From Silvanigrellales bacterium (GTDB lineage Bacteria; Bdellovibrionota_B; Oligoflexia; Silvanigrellales; Silvanigrellaceae): a DNA stretch of 36,061 nucleotides. Position 1 is the first letter of the stretch, and each line of letters starts with the position of its first letter. The notes under the pieces were generated by a model. It did not search any database and had not been told where the DNA came from. It saw nothing but the letters and a program-made list of their open reading frames with translations. The stretch lies in assembly GCA_020247005.1 (NCBI GenBank), contig JADCJN010000250.1:1-36061 (forward strand), in the 5' to 3' direction. Both the position numbers and the translations under genes were made by a program. Of this stretch, positions 1 to 6,859 are shown in pieces.

Positions 1-826
1 GACGACGGGGGAACCAGTAACCAATTTCGCGGAAATCCTGAGCGCCTTCGCCGCGCGCGTGCCACCACATCCAAGGTTCTCCAACGCCAGAGAGGCGCTC
101 GAAGCCCGCATTGTGGTCGACGTAACACCATGCTCCCTCTTCGAAGGCAAACGCGTCGGTTCCGAAAGAGCCTGCAGGATTCGCAGCGGAACGCTTCGCT
201 TTGTTCTGGAGTTTCCGAGACAAAGGGAGGTCGTGCACGAGCCCCACACGGGTGGCCGTTGGCAGCGATGACGGAGCGCGCACATGGCTGCGAAACAAGC
301 GTCCTGTGAGCGCGTGTCCAAGAGCCAGGGGCTGCCACACGTGTTTTACGCCTCGCGCTTTCTGTGCGTGCGCTTCCGAAACAAACTGCGTCGTGTCGTT
401 TGCTGTTGCGCGGGGGGGTGCTTCGTTGTGGGCGTCTGTCCAAACAAGCCGAAGGGTGAGGTCGTGCGACAAGGCGTGTGAGGGCAGGGTGATTTCTAAA
501 ACGTCAGTTTGAGGGGCAGCCCGAGAAAAAAAGGCTTCAACGCGCTCGCGGAAGGCTTGACCTGCTGGCTCTTCGAACAGCGCGTAGGCGTAGTCTTCCA
601 CCTCGCCGCCCCGATGCCACGTCAGATAAAGTGACGCTTCACTGTGGCCGCCTTCTTGGCGGAAAGGATCGCGAAGCGAGAAAATAGCAACAAGGTGGTC
701 GTCGCCCAGAGCGGCTTCGACGTAGAACCATTCGTATGCGACCTCTGGGCCCGCGGCCGCGAGGAGGGGAACGCCTGCACGGACAGAAGACTTCGCGATG
801 GGAAGAGCCGTTGGTTCGTTTCCCAC
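1..826 (-). CDS. CrtC/AttH-like lipocalin-fold protein (carotenoid 1,2-hydratase family), 3' end cut off
   Basis: An open minus-strand frame of 275 codons runs off the left edge without a stop. It is aromatic-rich. Residues 31-36 read YEWFYV, 235-241 read YVDHNAG and 252-259 read WMWWHARG. This layout matches the CrtC/AttH family (an N-terminal EWWY-like motif, then a YHDHN-like motif followed by a W-x-W-x-R block). Members include carotenoid 1,2-hydratase, which adds water to acyclic carotenoids, but also proteins of unknown role. The GTG start lies two bases after the stop of the polyprenyl synthase gene, with AAGGGG six bases upstream, so the two are probably co-transcribed and coupled. 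The neighbour makes isoprenoid diphosphates, which fits a carotenoid or related terpenoid substrate. That the gene is real is nearly certain; the hydratase function is tentative because the C-terminal half is missing. Confidence 0.65.
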   Translation of the reverse strand, partial: MGNEPTALPIAKSSVRAGVPLLAAAGPEVAYEWFYVEAALGDDHLVAIFSLRDPFRQEGGHSEASLYLTWHRGGEVEDYAYALFEEPAGQAFRERVEAFFSRAAPQTDVLEITLPSHALSHDLTLRLVWTDAHNEAPPRATANDTTQFVSEAHAQKARGVKHVWQPLALGHALTGRLFRSHVRAPSSLPTATRVGLVHDLPLSRKLQNKAKRSAANPAGSFGTDAFAFEEGAWCYVDHNAGFERLSGVGEPWMWWHARGEGAQDFREIGYWFPRR

Positions 827-828
827 GC

Positions 829-1989
829 TCAGCCCCTTGCGGGAACGCGCTCAAGAAGCGCGCCCCGGAGTTCCACCAAAGGTTTGTCGAGGAGTGCTTC
901 CAGATATTCGAAAGCACCCGGCCGACCCTCCGTTGTTTCCTTCAGGAGGAGTGCCGCTTCGGTCCGCAGTGTTTCGCCTTCTTCAAGAGCGCATGCGAGG
1001 GCATCGCGCAAGTTCCGATGCTTGAGGACGAACGGACGGAAGGTTCCCTGCAGGCAATGAAGCCGCGCTTGTTCCTTTTCCCCAGCGTCGAGCGATTCTA
1101 CAAGGTGCAAACACACCCTGTTGCGGAGGCCCTGTTCCAGGTCTTCGTAGGTTTTGCATCCGGAAAGGGCAGGAACGAAATTTTTGACGTCGTCGAGAAT
1201 TTGAAAGGCGCGACCATACCGCTGGAGCGCGTTCGATGCGGCTTCCACCACGGAACGAGGCAAACCCAGCGCAACACCGCAGGCCTCACTGACAAACTCC
1301 ATCAGGGCACTTGTTTTCAATCGTGCCGTGGCATCGTAAAATGCAAGCCGCTCGGCGTGGCCAGCCTCAAAGAGGTCGGCCTGTACCGCAGGGTCGGCAT
1401 GGCTGAGGTCGAGCCCTTGCCCTTCGTGGCAGCGCGCGAGCGTGGAAATAGCGAGCGTTTGGAGGGAATCGTTCCCAAGCCATTCGATTGCAGCAAAGTA
1501 ACACCACCCGGCGGCATTGAGCGCAAGCGGCATACCAAAAACGGTGTGTAACGCCGGCTCGCCGCGGCGCTCGGCGCTTCCGTCTTGCACGTCGTCCACA
1601 GCGAGACTTGCGGCGTGAAGCACCTCCACGCACACCGCAATGCGCAAGACGTCGTCGTCGTGAGCCCTTGTGGGAGACGCGAAGGCGCGCGCGAGCCAAA
1701 GAGCGAGAAGGGGGCGCACCCGCTTTCCGGGGGTCGATGAGAGGTGCCGTGCCAAGCGGAGAAGGGAACGTTCGCGAACGCGCGCCACCAGTTCCGGCTG
1801 GCACGGCAGGCGGCCACGGGTCTGCAGGTTTGCAAGGAAGCGTTCAAGTTCCCTGTCCACAAGGCTCAAGTCCAAGGCAATGAGGGCTTGGGGTGTGGCG
1901 CCTTTCAGGACTTTCATCGCCGCCTTTGCAGGCGCGCCCCGAAGGGACTCTGGGCCGTCCACGGGCCTCCCAGGGTGGGTTTCGAACAT
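829..1989 (-). CDS. Polyprenyl (farnesyl/geranylgeranyl-type) diphosphate synthase
   Basis: This 386-residue protein belongs to the trans-isoprenyl diphosphate synthase family, which joins IPP to allylic diphosphates in the cytosol. GKRVRP is at 88-93, the first Asp-rich motif DDVQD at 132-136 followed by RRGEP, GQGLDL near 191, and KT at 225-226. The second Asp-rich motif reads DDVKN at 266-270, so its last Asp is Asn; one Mg2+ ligand may be altered. An upstream ATG at 2079 is in frame, but the ATG at 1989 has GAGGAA four bases ahead and gives an ordinary N-terminus, so I chose it. The enzyme is somewhat longer than FPP synthases (about 300 residues), mainly from a 60-residue N-terminal region. 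Product chain length cannot be read. Co-transcription with the CrtC-like gene suggests a carotenoid or other terpenoid role. Confidence 0.88.
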   Translation of the reverse strand: MFETHPGRPVDGPESLRGAPAKAAMKVLKGATPQALIALDLSLVDRELERFLANLQTRGRLPCQPELVARVRERSLLRLARHLSSTPGKRVRPLLALWLARAFASPTRAHDDDVLRIAVCVEVLHAASLAVDDVQDGSAERRGEPALHTVFGMPLALNAAGWCYFAAIEWLGNDSLQTLAISTLARCHEGQGLDLSHADPAVQADLFEAGHAERLAFYDATARLKTSALMEFVSEACGVALGLPRSVVEAASNALQRYGRAFQILDDVKNFVPALSGCKTYEDLEQGLRNRVCLHLVESLDAGEKEQARLHCLQGTFRPFVLKHRNLRDALACALEEGETLRTEAALLLKETTEGRPGAFEYLEALLDKPLVELRGALLERVPARG

Positions 1990-2103
1990 GCGTTTCCTCG
2001 CGTTTTTTACCTTACGAAGCGAACAAAGCGAACGGGAGCGCATAGAATGGCCGCTGTCGAAATCTTTGACAAGTGACATTCCTTCAAAGCAGACATGATG
2101 GAG

Positions 2104-2114
2104 GAAGATTCTTC
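2104..2114. promoter_or_regulatory. 11-bp palindrome upstream of a sigma-54-type promoter
   Basis: GAAGA-T-TCTTC is a perfect inverted repeat about 40 bp upstream of the -24 element. It lies between the divergent polyprenyl synthase and small lipoprotein genes. It could be an activator site, but a single short palindrome is weak evidence. Confidence 0.25.
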
Positions 2115-2152
2115 AAGGTTTTGGAATAAATAGATAAATTTTATGAGGATTC

Positions 2153-2168
2153 TGGCATGGCCCCTGCA
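2153..2168 (+). promoter_or_regulatory. Sigma-54 (-24/-12) promoter candidate
   Basis: TGGCATGGCCCCTGCA matches the RpoN consensus TGGCACGRNNNTTGCW at all but two defined positions and has the invariant GG-N10-GC. The expected transcription start is near 2179, giving a leader of about 40 nt before the small lipoprotein gene. An RpoN promoter implies control by an enhancer-binding activator; none is encoded in the window. Confidence 0.6.
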
Positions 2169-2180
2169 TGGCAGTGGTGT

Positions 2181-2202
2181 GCAACCGCTAGAGGTTGGTT
2201 GC
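2181..2202 (+). promoter_or_regulatory. 5' leader stem-loop next to a strong ribosome binding site
   Basis: GCAACC (2181-2186) pairs with GGTTGC (2197-2202) across a 10-nt loop. The stem ends two bases before AAGGAGG, the ribosome binding site of the small lipoprotein gene. It would start almost exactly at the predicted 5' end of the sigma-54 transcript, where a hairpin can stabilise an mRNA. Confidence 0.35.
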
Positions 2203-2218
2203 TAAGGAGGAATCCACA

Positions 2219-2614
2219 ATGAAGTCCCTGAAGCACACCCGTCGCCGCCTTTCTCAGGTTTTGGCTGCGGCATTTTTGTCCACCATCACGCTTGGTTCCA
2301 TGGCCTGTACCACCACCTCGGTGCCCGAGGCTTCGGAGCAGCAACTTCCCGATGAACTTGCCACAACAGAACATGTCCAAACCTATGGCGTGATTGAAAA
2401 CGACTTGGAAGCGTATCCGTGGACCGGCGAACGCTACGAGGACCCCCTTTTCGCCGCTGAACTCGACAACTCTCCGATCGCCGGCGAGGGCGATGACAGG
2501 CCGTTGTTGGGTGCCGAGAAAAAGAAGTCCTCAATGAAGATGACCAAGGCCTCCAAGAAGAAGGCAAAGCCTGCGAAGAAGAAGGCAAGTGCGAAGAACC
2601 GCAAGACGCGCTGA
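2219..2614 (+). CDS. Small lipoprotein-like protein with acidic middle and lysine-rich tail
   Basis: I do not recognise this 131-residue protein. It begins with a basic n-region and hydrophobic stretch ending in LGSMAC (Cys30), a non-canonical lipobox, so it is probably a secreted lipoprotein. Residues about 37-100 are acidic (PEASEQQ, ENDLEAYP, GEGDD). Residues 101-131 are almost all Lys, Ala and Ser, built from KKKA-type repeats. A strongly basic C-terminus on an exported protein could bind lipid A phosphates, teichoic or nucleic acids, or an acidic partner; this is inference. The start at 2219 is fixed by AAGGAGG nine bases upstream; an in-frame ATG at 2195 has no such site. The gene follows a sigma-54-type promoter and is 36 bp ahead of the next gene, a membrane-anchored protein. 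Confidence 0.75.
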   Translation: MKSLKHTRRRLSQVLAAAFLSTITLGSMACTTTSVPEASEQQLPDELATTEHVQTYGVIENDLEAYPWTGERYEDPLFAAELDNSPIAGEGDDRPLLGAEKKKSSMKMTKASKKKAKPAKKKASAKNRKTR

Positions 2615-2650
2615 AAAGCCGCAAGTCGCACTCTGGAAGGGAGGTCCCCC

Positions 2651-3223
2651 ATGTTCGCGAACAAGACGCCGAGCAAAGAAACAAAGCTCACGCTCGTTGC
2701 GGTGGCTTGCGTTGTGGTGGGCTGTGCAGCCCTTCTGATAGGAGTTGAATTTTCCTTCGGGGAGGCGAGCATGGGCTCTGGTGCCGTGAGGTCGGAATGG
2801 ATTGACGCACGTGTGACGCCCCCTTCTTTTTCCGGCGCAGCCTCCGAAGGCACTGACCGCGTGCCGAAACACTCAACGGGTGTCGATGCGCCGAAGGGCG
2901 ATTTTTCGGTTGCCTCCCAAAAAGAAAAACACGCCACGTTCCGCCTTGAAGATCTCGGATTCCAGGTTCATGAGACGTCTGCGGTGTTTGATGAAATTCC
3001 AGTGCGGCGCAACCTCGACGAACTCGAAAGCTTCCAGGTTGCCGCCCGAGCGCGCGCCGAGCGCATTGCACAAGCCTGTGAAGACCGTTGTGAAGAGGGC
3101 CTTGCTGAGCTCGACGTTCGCAGCGCATTTGGACGTGAGACTTTGGCTGAGCGCCGGGCGGGCCTTGTGGCACGGGGAGAAATCGAAGCCCGGGTGACTC
3201 GCGACCTCGAGTTCGTCGAGTAG
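2651..3223 (+). CDS. Hypothetical single-pass membrane-anchored protein
   Basis: The 190-residue protein has one hydrophobic segment at about residues 13-33 (signal anchor) and a soluble remainder. The region to about residue 95 looks disordered; 96-190 is charged, Arg/Glu-rich and probably helical (REARAERIAQACEDRCEEGL-like). Cys142 and Cys146 of the CEDRC motif form a CxxxC pair that could make a disulfide if the domain is outside the cytoplasm. GGGAGGT precedes the ATG. It sits 36 bp behind the lysine-tailed lipoprotein and probably shares its sigma-54-type promoter. I recognise no family. Confidence 0.7.
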   Translation: MFANKTPSKETKLTLVAVACVVVGCAALLIGVEFSFGEASMGSGAVRSEWIDARVTPPSFSGAASEGTDRVPKHSTGVDAPKGDFSVASQKEKHATFRLEDLGFQVHETSAVFDEIPVRRNLDELESFQVAARARAERIAQACEDRCEEGLAELDVRSAFGRETLAERRAGLVARGEIEARVTRDLEFVE

Positions 3224-3234
3224 GCGCTTTTTTT
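3201..3234 (+). terminator. Possible intrinsic terminator of the lipoprotein/membrane-protein pair
   Basis: CTCGA and TCGAG pair across GTTCG, extended by an outer GCG/CGC pairing over an internal loop. Seven T residues follow at 3228-3234. The stop codon of the membrane protein lies inside the structure. The inner stem is short, so confidence is limited. Confidence 0.4.
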
Positions 3235-3249
3235 CGCATCGCGGTTGTC

Positions 3250-3327
3250 TTGACTCGGAATTGACTCCTTGCGAGAGCGCAGAGAAGGTGTGGTCACACA
3301 AGGCGAGAGGTTTGCCGGGGTCACCCC
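3250..3327 (+). promoter_or_regulatory. Repeat-rich upstream region of the lysophospholipase gene
   Basis: Two direct copies of TTGACT start at 3250 and 3261, eleven bases apart; either could be a -35 box, but I see no good -10. Downstream are two palindromes, GTGTG-GT-CACAC (3288-3299) and GGGGT-C-ACCCC (3317-3327). Both contain the core GGTCAC, with the cores 27 bp apart. The shared core suggests two sites for one DNA-binding protein; this is inference. Confidence 0.3.
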
Positions 3328-3346
3328 TCCTTTTCCATGAGCCCCC

Positions 3347-3369
3347 TCCTCCACCTCGGAGGATTTTTT
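3347..3369 (+). promoter_or_regulatory. Terminator-like hairpin that hides the ribosome binding site
   Basis: TCCTCC (3347-3352) pairs perfectly with GGAGGA (3358-3363) across a 5-nt loop, followed by six T residues that run into the ATG at 3370. GGAGG is the only ribosome binding site of the downstream gene, so the folded RNA would block translation. The hairpin plus T-tract could also stop transcription just before the gene. Another CCCCTCC at 3324-3330 could compete for the same GGAGG. Confidence 0.5.
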
Positions 3370-4572
3370 ATGACGTCCGTTCAAAGGCAGAGCCTGTCTG
3401 CATTCCGGCTTGCGAGGGGAAGCGCGTTGGAGGCGCCTCTGACTCTTCTGGCGCCCCTCGCTCTTTCGGCCCTCTTCGCTCTTTTGTCGGGCTGCGTTGT
3501 TTCGGGCGAACCCTCCGCCGCGCAGTTTCCTCCTGCATTTGAGGGCGCTGACGGCGCAGAGACGGAAAAGGCCGTGCGGGAAACCTTTGCACGCCATCCT
3601 CAGGGCAAGGCCCTCGCTTCGTTTCGCTCCCAGCGCCAGGTGTCGGGGACTTTTGAAAGCGCGCGCGGCGCAGGGGTGCGGTTGGCGTGGGCGTCGTTTC
3701 GTCACACCGCACCAAAGGAAGACGGCACGCCGCGTCCCGAGCTTGTGTTCGTAACGGGTGTCACGGATTCCTTCACGCGCAACCTCGAAACCCTTCACGA
3801 CCTTCACACTGCGGGGTTCGATGTTTTGACTTACGATCACCGTGGGCAAGGTGCTTCTTCCCGCCTCTCTCCGGTGCGGGATGCGGTTCACGTCGATGCC
3901 TTTGCCGACTACGTCGCCGACCTTGATACCTTCCTGACAAAGGTTCAACCGCGCAAACAGGGCGTGCGTCGCGTTTTTCTGGCGCCTTCGATGGGCGCGG
4001 CCGTCGGAGCGATGCACAACGCGGTGCACAAGGATGCCTTCGACGCGGCCGTTTACGTTGTGCCTATGTTTGAAATCAACTTCCAATTCCCCGGCGGTTC
4101 ATGGGTGGCGGGTCCCCTCACGCGTTTTCTTTGTCAGGTTGGCCGGTGCAGGAGTTTCGTTCCAGGCGGAAAGGCTTGGGCGCCTTCGGAGTACGAGGAT
4201 AAAAATATTTTTACGTCTGACACGAGACGCCATGCCTTCTTCCAAGACCTTTTGAACAATGCTCCCGCACTGCGGCATGGTTCCACGACAAACGGTTGGG
4301 CTGCGACGGCCATCGACGCCACGGACGTGTTTCAGGCGCATTACGCGGAACATCGAGTGCCCGCGCTTGTCTTCACAGCGGAACGGGACGCTCTTGTTTT
4401 GCCGCTCGCGCACGAGGCGTTCTGCAACGAGGCCAAACCTTGCCGCCGCCTTTTGCTTCCTGGTGCCAAACACGATGCCCTGAACGAAACCGATGCCGTG
4501 CGACAACTTCTCCTTCGTGAGGCCACGGCGTTTTTCGCAGACGTCCTCAGCACGACGCCGGCGGCGCCCTAG
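3370..4572 (+). CDS. Lysophospholipase/monoacylglycerol-lipase-like alpha/beta hydrolase lipoprotein
   Basis: The 400-residue protein starts with a signal peptide ending in LLSGC (Cys42), a good lipobox, so it is probably an envelope lipoprotein. The rest is an alpha/beta hydrolase of the PldB/serine aminopeptidase S33 type: DHRGQG at 156-161, nucleophile Ser207 in APSMGA, and probable triad partners Asp340 (ERDALV) and His368 (AKHDA). The nucleophile elbow has Ala in place of the first Gly of GxSxG, which is uncommon but tolerated in this fold. Such enzymes release fatty acids from lysophospholipids or monoglycerides; the substrate here is unknown. The ATG at 3370 sits behind GGAGG; an upstream in-frame ATG at 3337 has no such site. 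The 3' end overlaps the convergent amidase gene by 26 bp. Confidence 0.82.
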   Translation: MTSVQRQSLSAFRLARGSALEAPLTLLAPLALSALFALLSGCVVSGEPSAAQFPPAFEGADGAETEKAVRETFARHPQGKALASFRSQRQVSGTFESARGAGVRLAWASFRHTAPKEDGTPRPELVFVTGVTDSFTRNLETLHDLHTAGFDVLTYDHRGQGASSRLSPVRDAVHVDAFADYVADLDTFLTKVQPRKQGVRRVFLAPSMGAAVGAMHNAVHKDAFDAAVYVVPMFEINFQFPGGSWVAGPLTRFLCQVGRCRSFVPGGKAWAPSEYEDKNIFTSDTRRHAFFQDLLNNAPALRHGSTTNGWAATAIDATDVFQAHYAEHRVPALVFTAERDALVLPLAHEAFCNEAKPCRRLLLPGAKHDALNETDAVRQLLLREATAFFADVLSTTPAAP

Positions 4573-5815
4573 CGGCCGGGGTTGCCTGTGGGGCCGGATT
4601 TTCCATTTGCGTCAGGTAACTTGTGGCCGTGGTGCGCAACTCACCGACCTTGCCGTACATGCGTGAACCTGGGCATGCCGTCGCGTCGCCAGGCCCAAAC
4701 GTTGCCGCAACGTCTCTGTGCATGGCGACGTTTGGCAGCGGGGCCCGTGAGCCGGCGTTGAGACTCGTGTTGGCCGAAAGGTCTATTCCACATTCTTTTG
4801 CCAGCCACGCAATAAGACGCGCGCCGCTGTCGAGTTGGGCGGCTGTCGGTTCGTTTTTAGAGCCCGGTTCGGGGTCATGGAACTGCCCCATGAAATTGAT
4901 GCCCACCGTTTCATCGTTTGCGCTCTTGGTGTGCGCACCCTGAGAGTTCTTTCCTCCGTTACGACCCTCAAAGACCCGGCCATCGGGGGCAACAAGGAAG
5001 TTGTAACCGATGTCATCCCACCCTTCTCCGTGCATATGGGAACGTTGGTAAGAGCGCACAACCGAACCGGGGTCGGTGTTGGGGCCAATGTATTGTGCAC
5101 TATGGTGGCACACGATTTTCTTCCACGTCGCCTTATCGGCTGGCTTTTTGGGAGGCAGCGCGTTCCACTGAGCGCGGGAAATGACAGTGATGCCAACGGG
5201 AGCCTGCGAAAACCCCTGTGGAACGTAAGGTGTTGCCGCTTCGCTTGCCAGGGAAAGAGGCAAGGGTTCCTCTTGTTCGGCAGCCACTTCCGCCTCGACT
5301 TCACCAAGAACGCCATCGGCTTCAATCCGAAAAGTGAGCGAGTCGCTTTTGCCATATTCCGACAGCAGCAAAGCCTGGAAACGGCCAGAGTGGAACGTAT
5401 TGCCGTCGGCTTCCGACGTTTTTGCCCGAACGGGAATGGCTTGCCAGGGAGAATTTCCGACGCGAAACGACAGACGAGACGAAGACAAGAGGGTGTCGTC
5501 ACCAGAAGGCACGGTGAGCGAGAGGTGAAAGGTGTCGGACGCCTGATCGTACCGAAAAGTTTTTTCGAAGGGTGTGTTGGACTCCGTTAAGCCAAGTGCA
5601 GGAACGGCGGCAGCACTCGAGGGAAGTGAGGAAGCCACGGCCGGCTGAACCGACTTGTAAGGAAGCGCCCCTGGCGCGCACACACGCTGCGCGGAGGGGG
5701 CGCCTGCGGGTGAAGGAGCCGTTCCCGAGATCGTATTTTTGCACGCTTGTAAAAACATCAAGAGCACGCCCGACCCAGAGAACTTAAGAAACTGTCGGCG
5801 TCGCGCATCCCTCAC
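4547..5815 (-). CDS. Tat-type lipoprotein with N-acetylmuramoyl-L-alanine amidase (PGRP) domain
   Basis: This 422-residue protein should cleave the amide bond between MurNAc and L-Ala of peptidoglycan. The N-terminus has RRQFLK at 6-11, an exact twin-arginine motif, then a short hydrophobic run ending in LQAC (Cys25), so it looks like a Tat-exported lipoprotein. Residues 80-200 form an unrecognised, probably beta-rich domain. The amidase_2/PGRP domain spans about 208-400: CHHSA (His237/238), DIGYNFLV (Tyr271), His366 in MHRDVA and Cys381 in ACPGS supply the usual zinc ligands and catalytic Tyr. The GTG start at 5815 overlaps the upstream stop (GTGA) and has AAAGGAG before it. The much longer frame back to 6139 only shadows the upstream gene. 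It may act in cell-wall turnover or against other bacteria. Confidence 0.85.
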   Translation of the reverse strand: MRDARRRQFLKFSGSGVLLMFLQACKNTISGTAPSPAGAPSAQRVCAPGALPYKSVQPAVASSLPSSAAAVPALGLTESNTPFEKTFRYDQASDTFHLSLTVPSGDDTLLSSSRLSFRVGNSPWQAIPVRAKTSEADGNTFHSGRFQALLLSEYGKSDSLTFRIEADGVLGEVEAEVAAEQEEPLPLSLASEAATPYVPQGFSQAPVGITVISRAQWNALPPKKPADKATWKKIVCHHSAQYIGPNTDPGSVVRSYQRSHMHGEGWDDIGYNFLVAPDGRVFEGRNGGKNSQGAHTKSANDETVGINFMGQFHDPEPGSKNEPTAAQLDSGARLIAWLAKECGIDLSANTSLNAGSRAPLPNVAMHRDVAATFGPGDATACPGSRMYGKVGELRTTATSYLTQMENPAPQATPAARAPPASC

Positions 5816-6672
5816 GATGCGCTCCTTTTGTCGCGTGTCGTGACACGGAATGGCCCAGTGCGGAACAAGCCGTTCGTAGCCGAGTCGGGAGGAAATGCGA
5901 CCCAGAGATCGACAACAACTTCTTCGCGCGTAATGGCGACTCCAATGCACTCGTTGTTCTTGGCGAGGTCCGAGAGAACGGAAAGCTCGTGTGCAAAGGG
6001 CATGCGAACCGAAAGAACAAGCCCTTCCTCCCAGCTCACGGTGAGCGACGGCGTGACGCGTGCCTCGCGTGCAACCTGGTGAAGTTCGCGCAGGAACCAG
6101 TGAGAGACGTGATGAATATGGCGTTCCGACGAAAGCCACGAAAGCAGCGCAGGTGAGGGTGGCTCCGGTGTTGCGGTCTTCGCAAAGGGGCCGTGCAGCT
6201 TCAAGGTTTTTTTGGGTAGAGGCAGGGGTGGGATGTGAACAATGGGCCGTGCCTGTTCGAATTCAGCCCGAAAACGAGCAACTACCTTTCGGACCAGGGG
6301 AGTTAAAATACGAACGCTCTCTTTCGCACTGTTGCCAAGTTCGAAGTAACGGGCGCCATCGAAACTCACCGCGCGTAAATTCTCGAGTTCTCGCGATCCA
6401 AACAACGAGACTTCCCAAAGATGTGCGTCTAAGCCACGCAAAGACACGGGAAAAGGCCGTGTCGCATCGCCTTCCCAGTCGTCGCTGAAAGCATAAAGAG
6501 CGCGCAGATGCTCGGGGAGTTCGTCGCGAGAAGCACGACTCGTGCCGTCTTTTCTCGGAGCGCGGCGTTCGGACACGGCCTGAGAAACGACGAGGAAAAG
6601 TGCGAGGGCGAAGCCCGCGCCAAGCAAAAAAAGCACCTCTCTCTGAAATATTCCGGAGTCGATTGCGATCAC
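5812..6672 (-). CDS. Hypothetical membrane-anchored protein coupled to the amidase
   Basis: The 286-residue protein has one transmembrane helix near the N-terminus (FLLGAGFALALFLVV, about residues 16-32) and a soluble domain. That domain contains a proline-rich stretch (IPPLPLPKK) near the middle and a mixed alpha/beta C-terminal region. I recognise no family. GTG at 6672 has AGAGG six bases upstream; TTG at 6708 would add 12 residues. Its stop overlaps the GTG of the amidase gene, so the two proteins are probably made together and may work together at the cell envelope. The divergent gap to the next plus-strand gene (6673-6859) shows no clear promoter to me. Confidence 0.7.
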   Translation of the reverse strand: MIAIDSGIFQREVLFLLGAGFALALFLVVSQAVSERRAPRKDGTSRASRDELPEHLRALYAFSDDWEGDATRPFPVSLRGLDAHLWEVSLFGSRELENLRAVSFDGARYFELGNSAKESVRILTPLVRKVVARFRAEFEQARPIVHIPPLPLPKKTLKLHGPFAKTATPEPPSPALLSWLSSERHIHHVSHWFLRELHQVAREARVTPSLTVSWEEGLVLSVRMPFAHELSVLSDLAKNNECIGVAITREEVVVDLWVAFPPDSATNGLFRTGPFRVTTRDKRSAS

Positions 6673-6859
6673 AATTGGCCTCTGTCTTAGCTTTTGCGAA
6701 CTTCGCAAGGGCTCATTTCATTCTCGCAGGCCAGGGGGGCGCTCGGGGCGTCCCGCTTCGTCGGGGTGGGTGTTGGAAAATTGGCGCGAAGTGCGACGCA
6801 AGGAAACGGCATAAACTCAGGGCACGGGGCGGCTGGGAGCCGCGAGTTCCAGACGGAGA

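Noticed and set aside
736-1551. Plus-strand 271-residue open frame opposite the polyprenyl synthase
   Set aside because: The minus strand has clear synthase motifs throughout; the plus frame has no recognisable content or ribosome binding site.
2968-4086. Minus-strand 372-residue open frame
   Set aside because: It crosses three unrelated plus-strand features and has no signal or domain; it is antisense to the well-supported lysophospholipase gene.
5816-6139. Extension of the amidase gene to an upstream ATG
   Set aside because: The extra 108 residues only shadow the upstream membrane-protein gene, and the Tat motif begins at the GTG at 5815.
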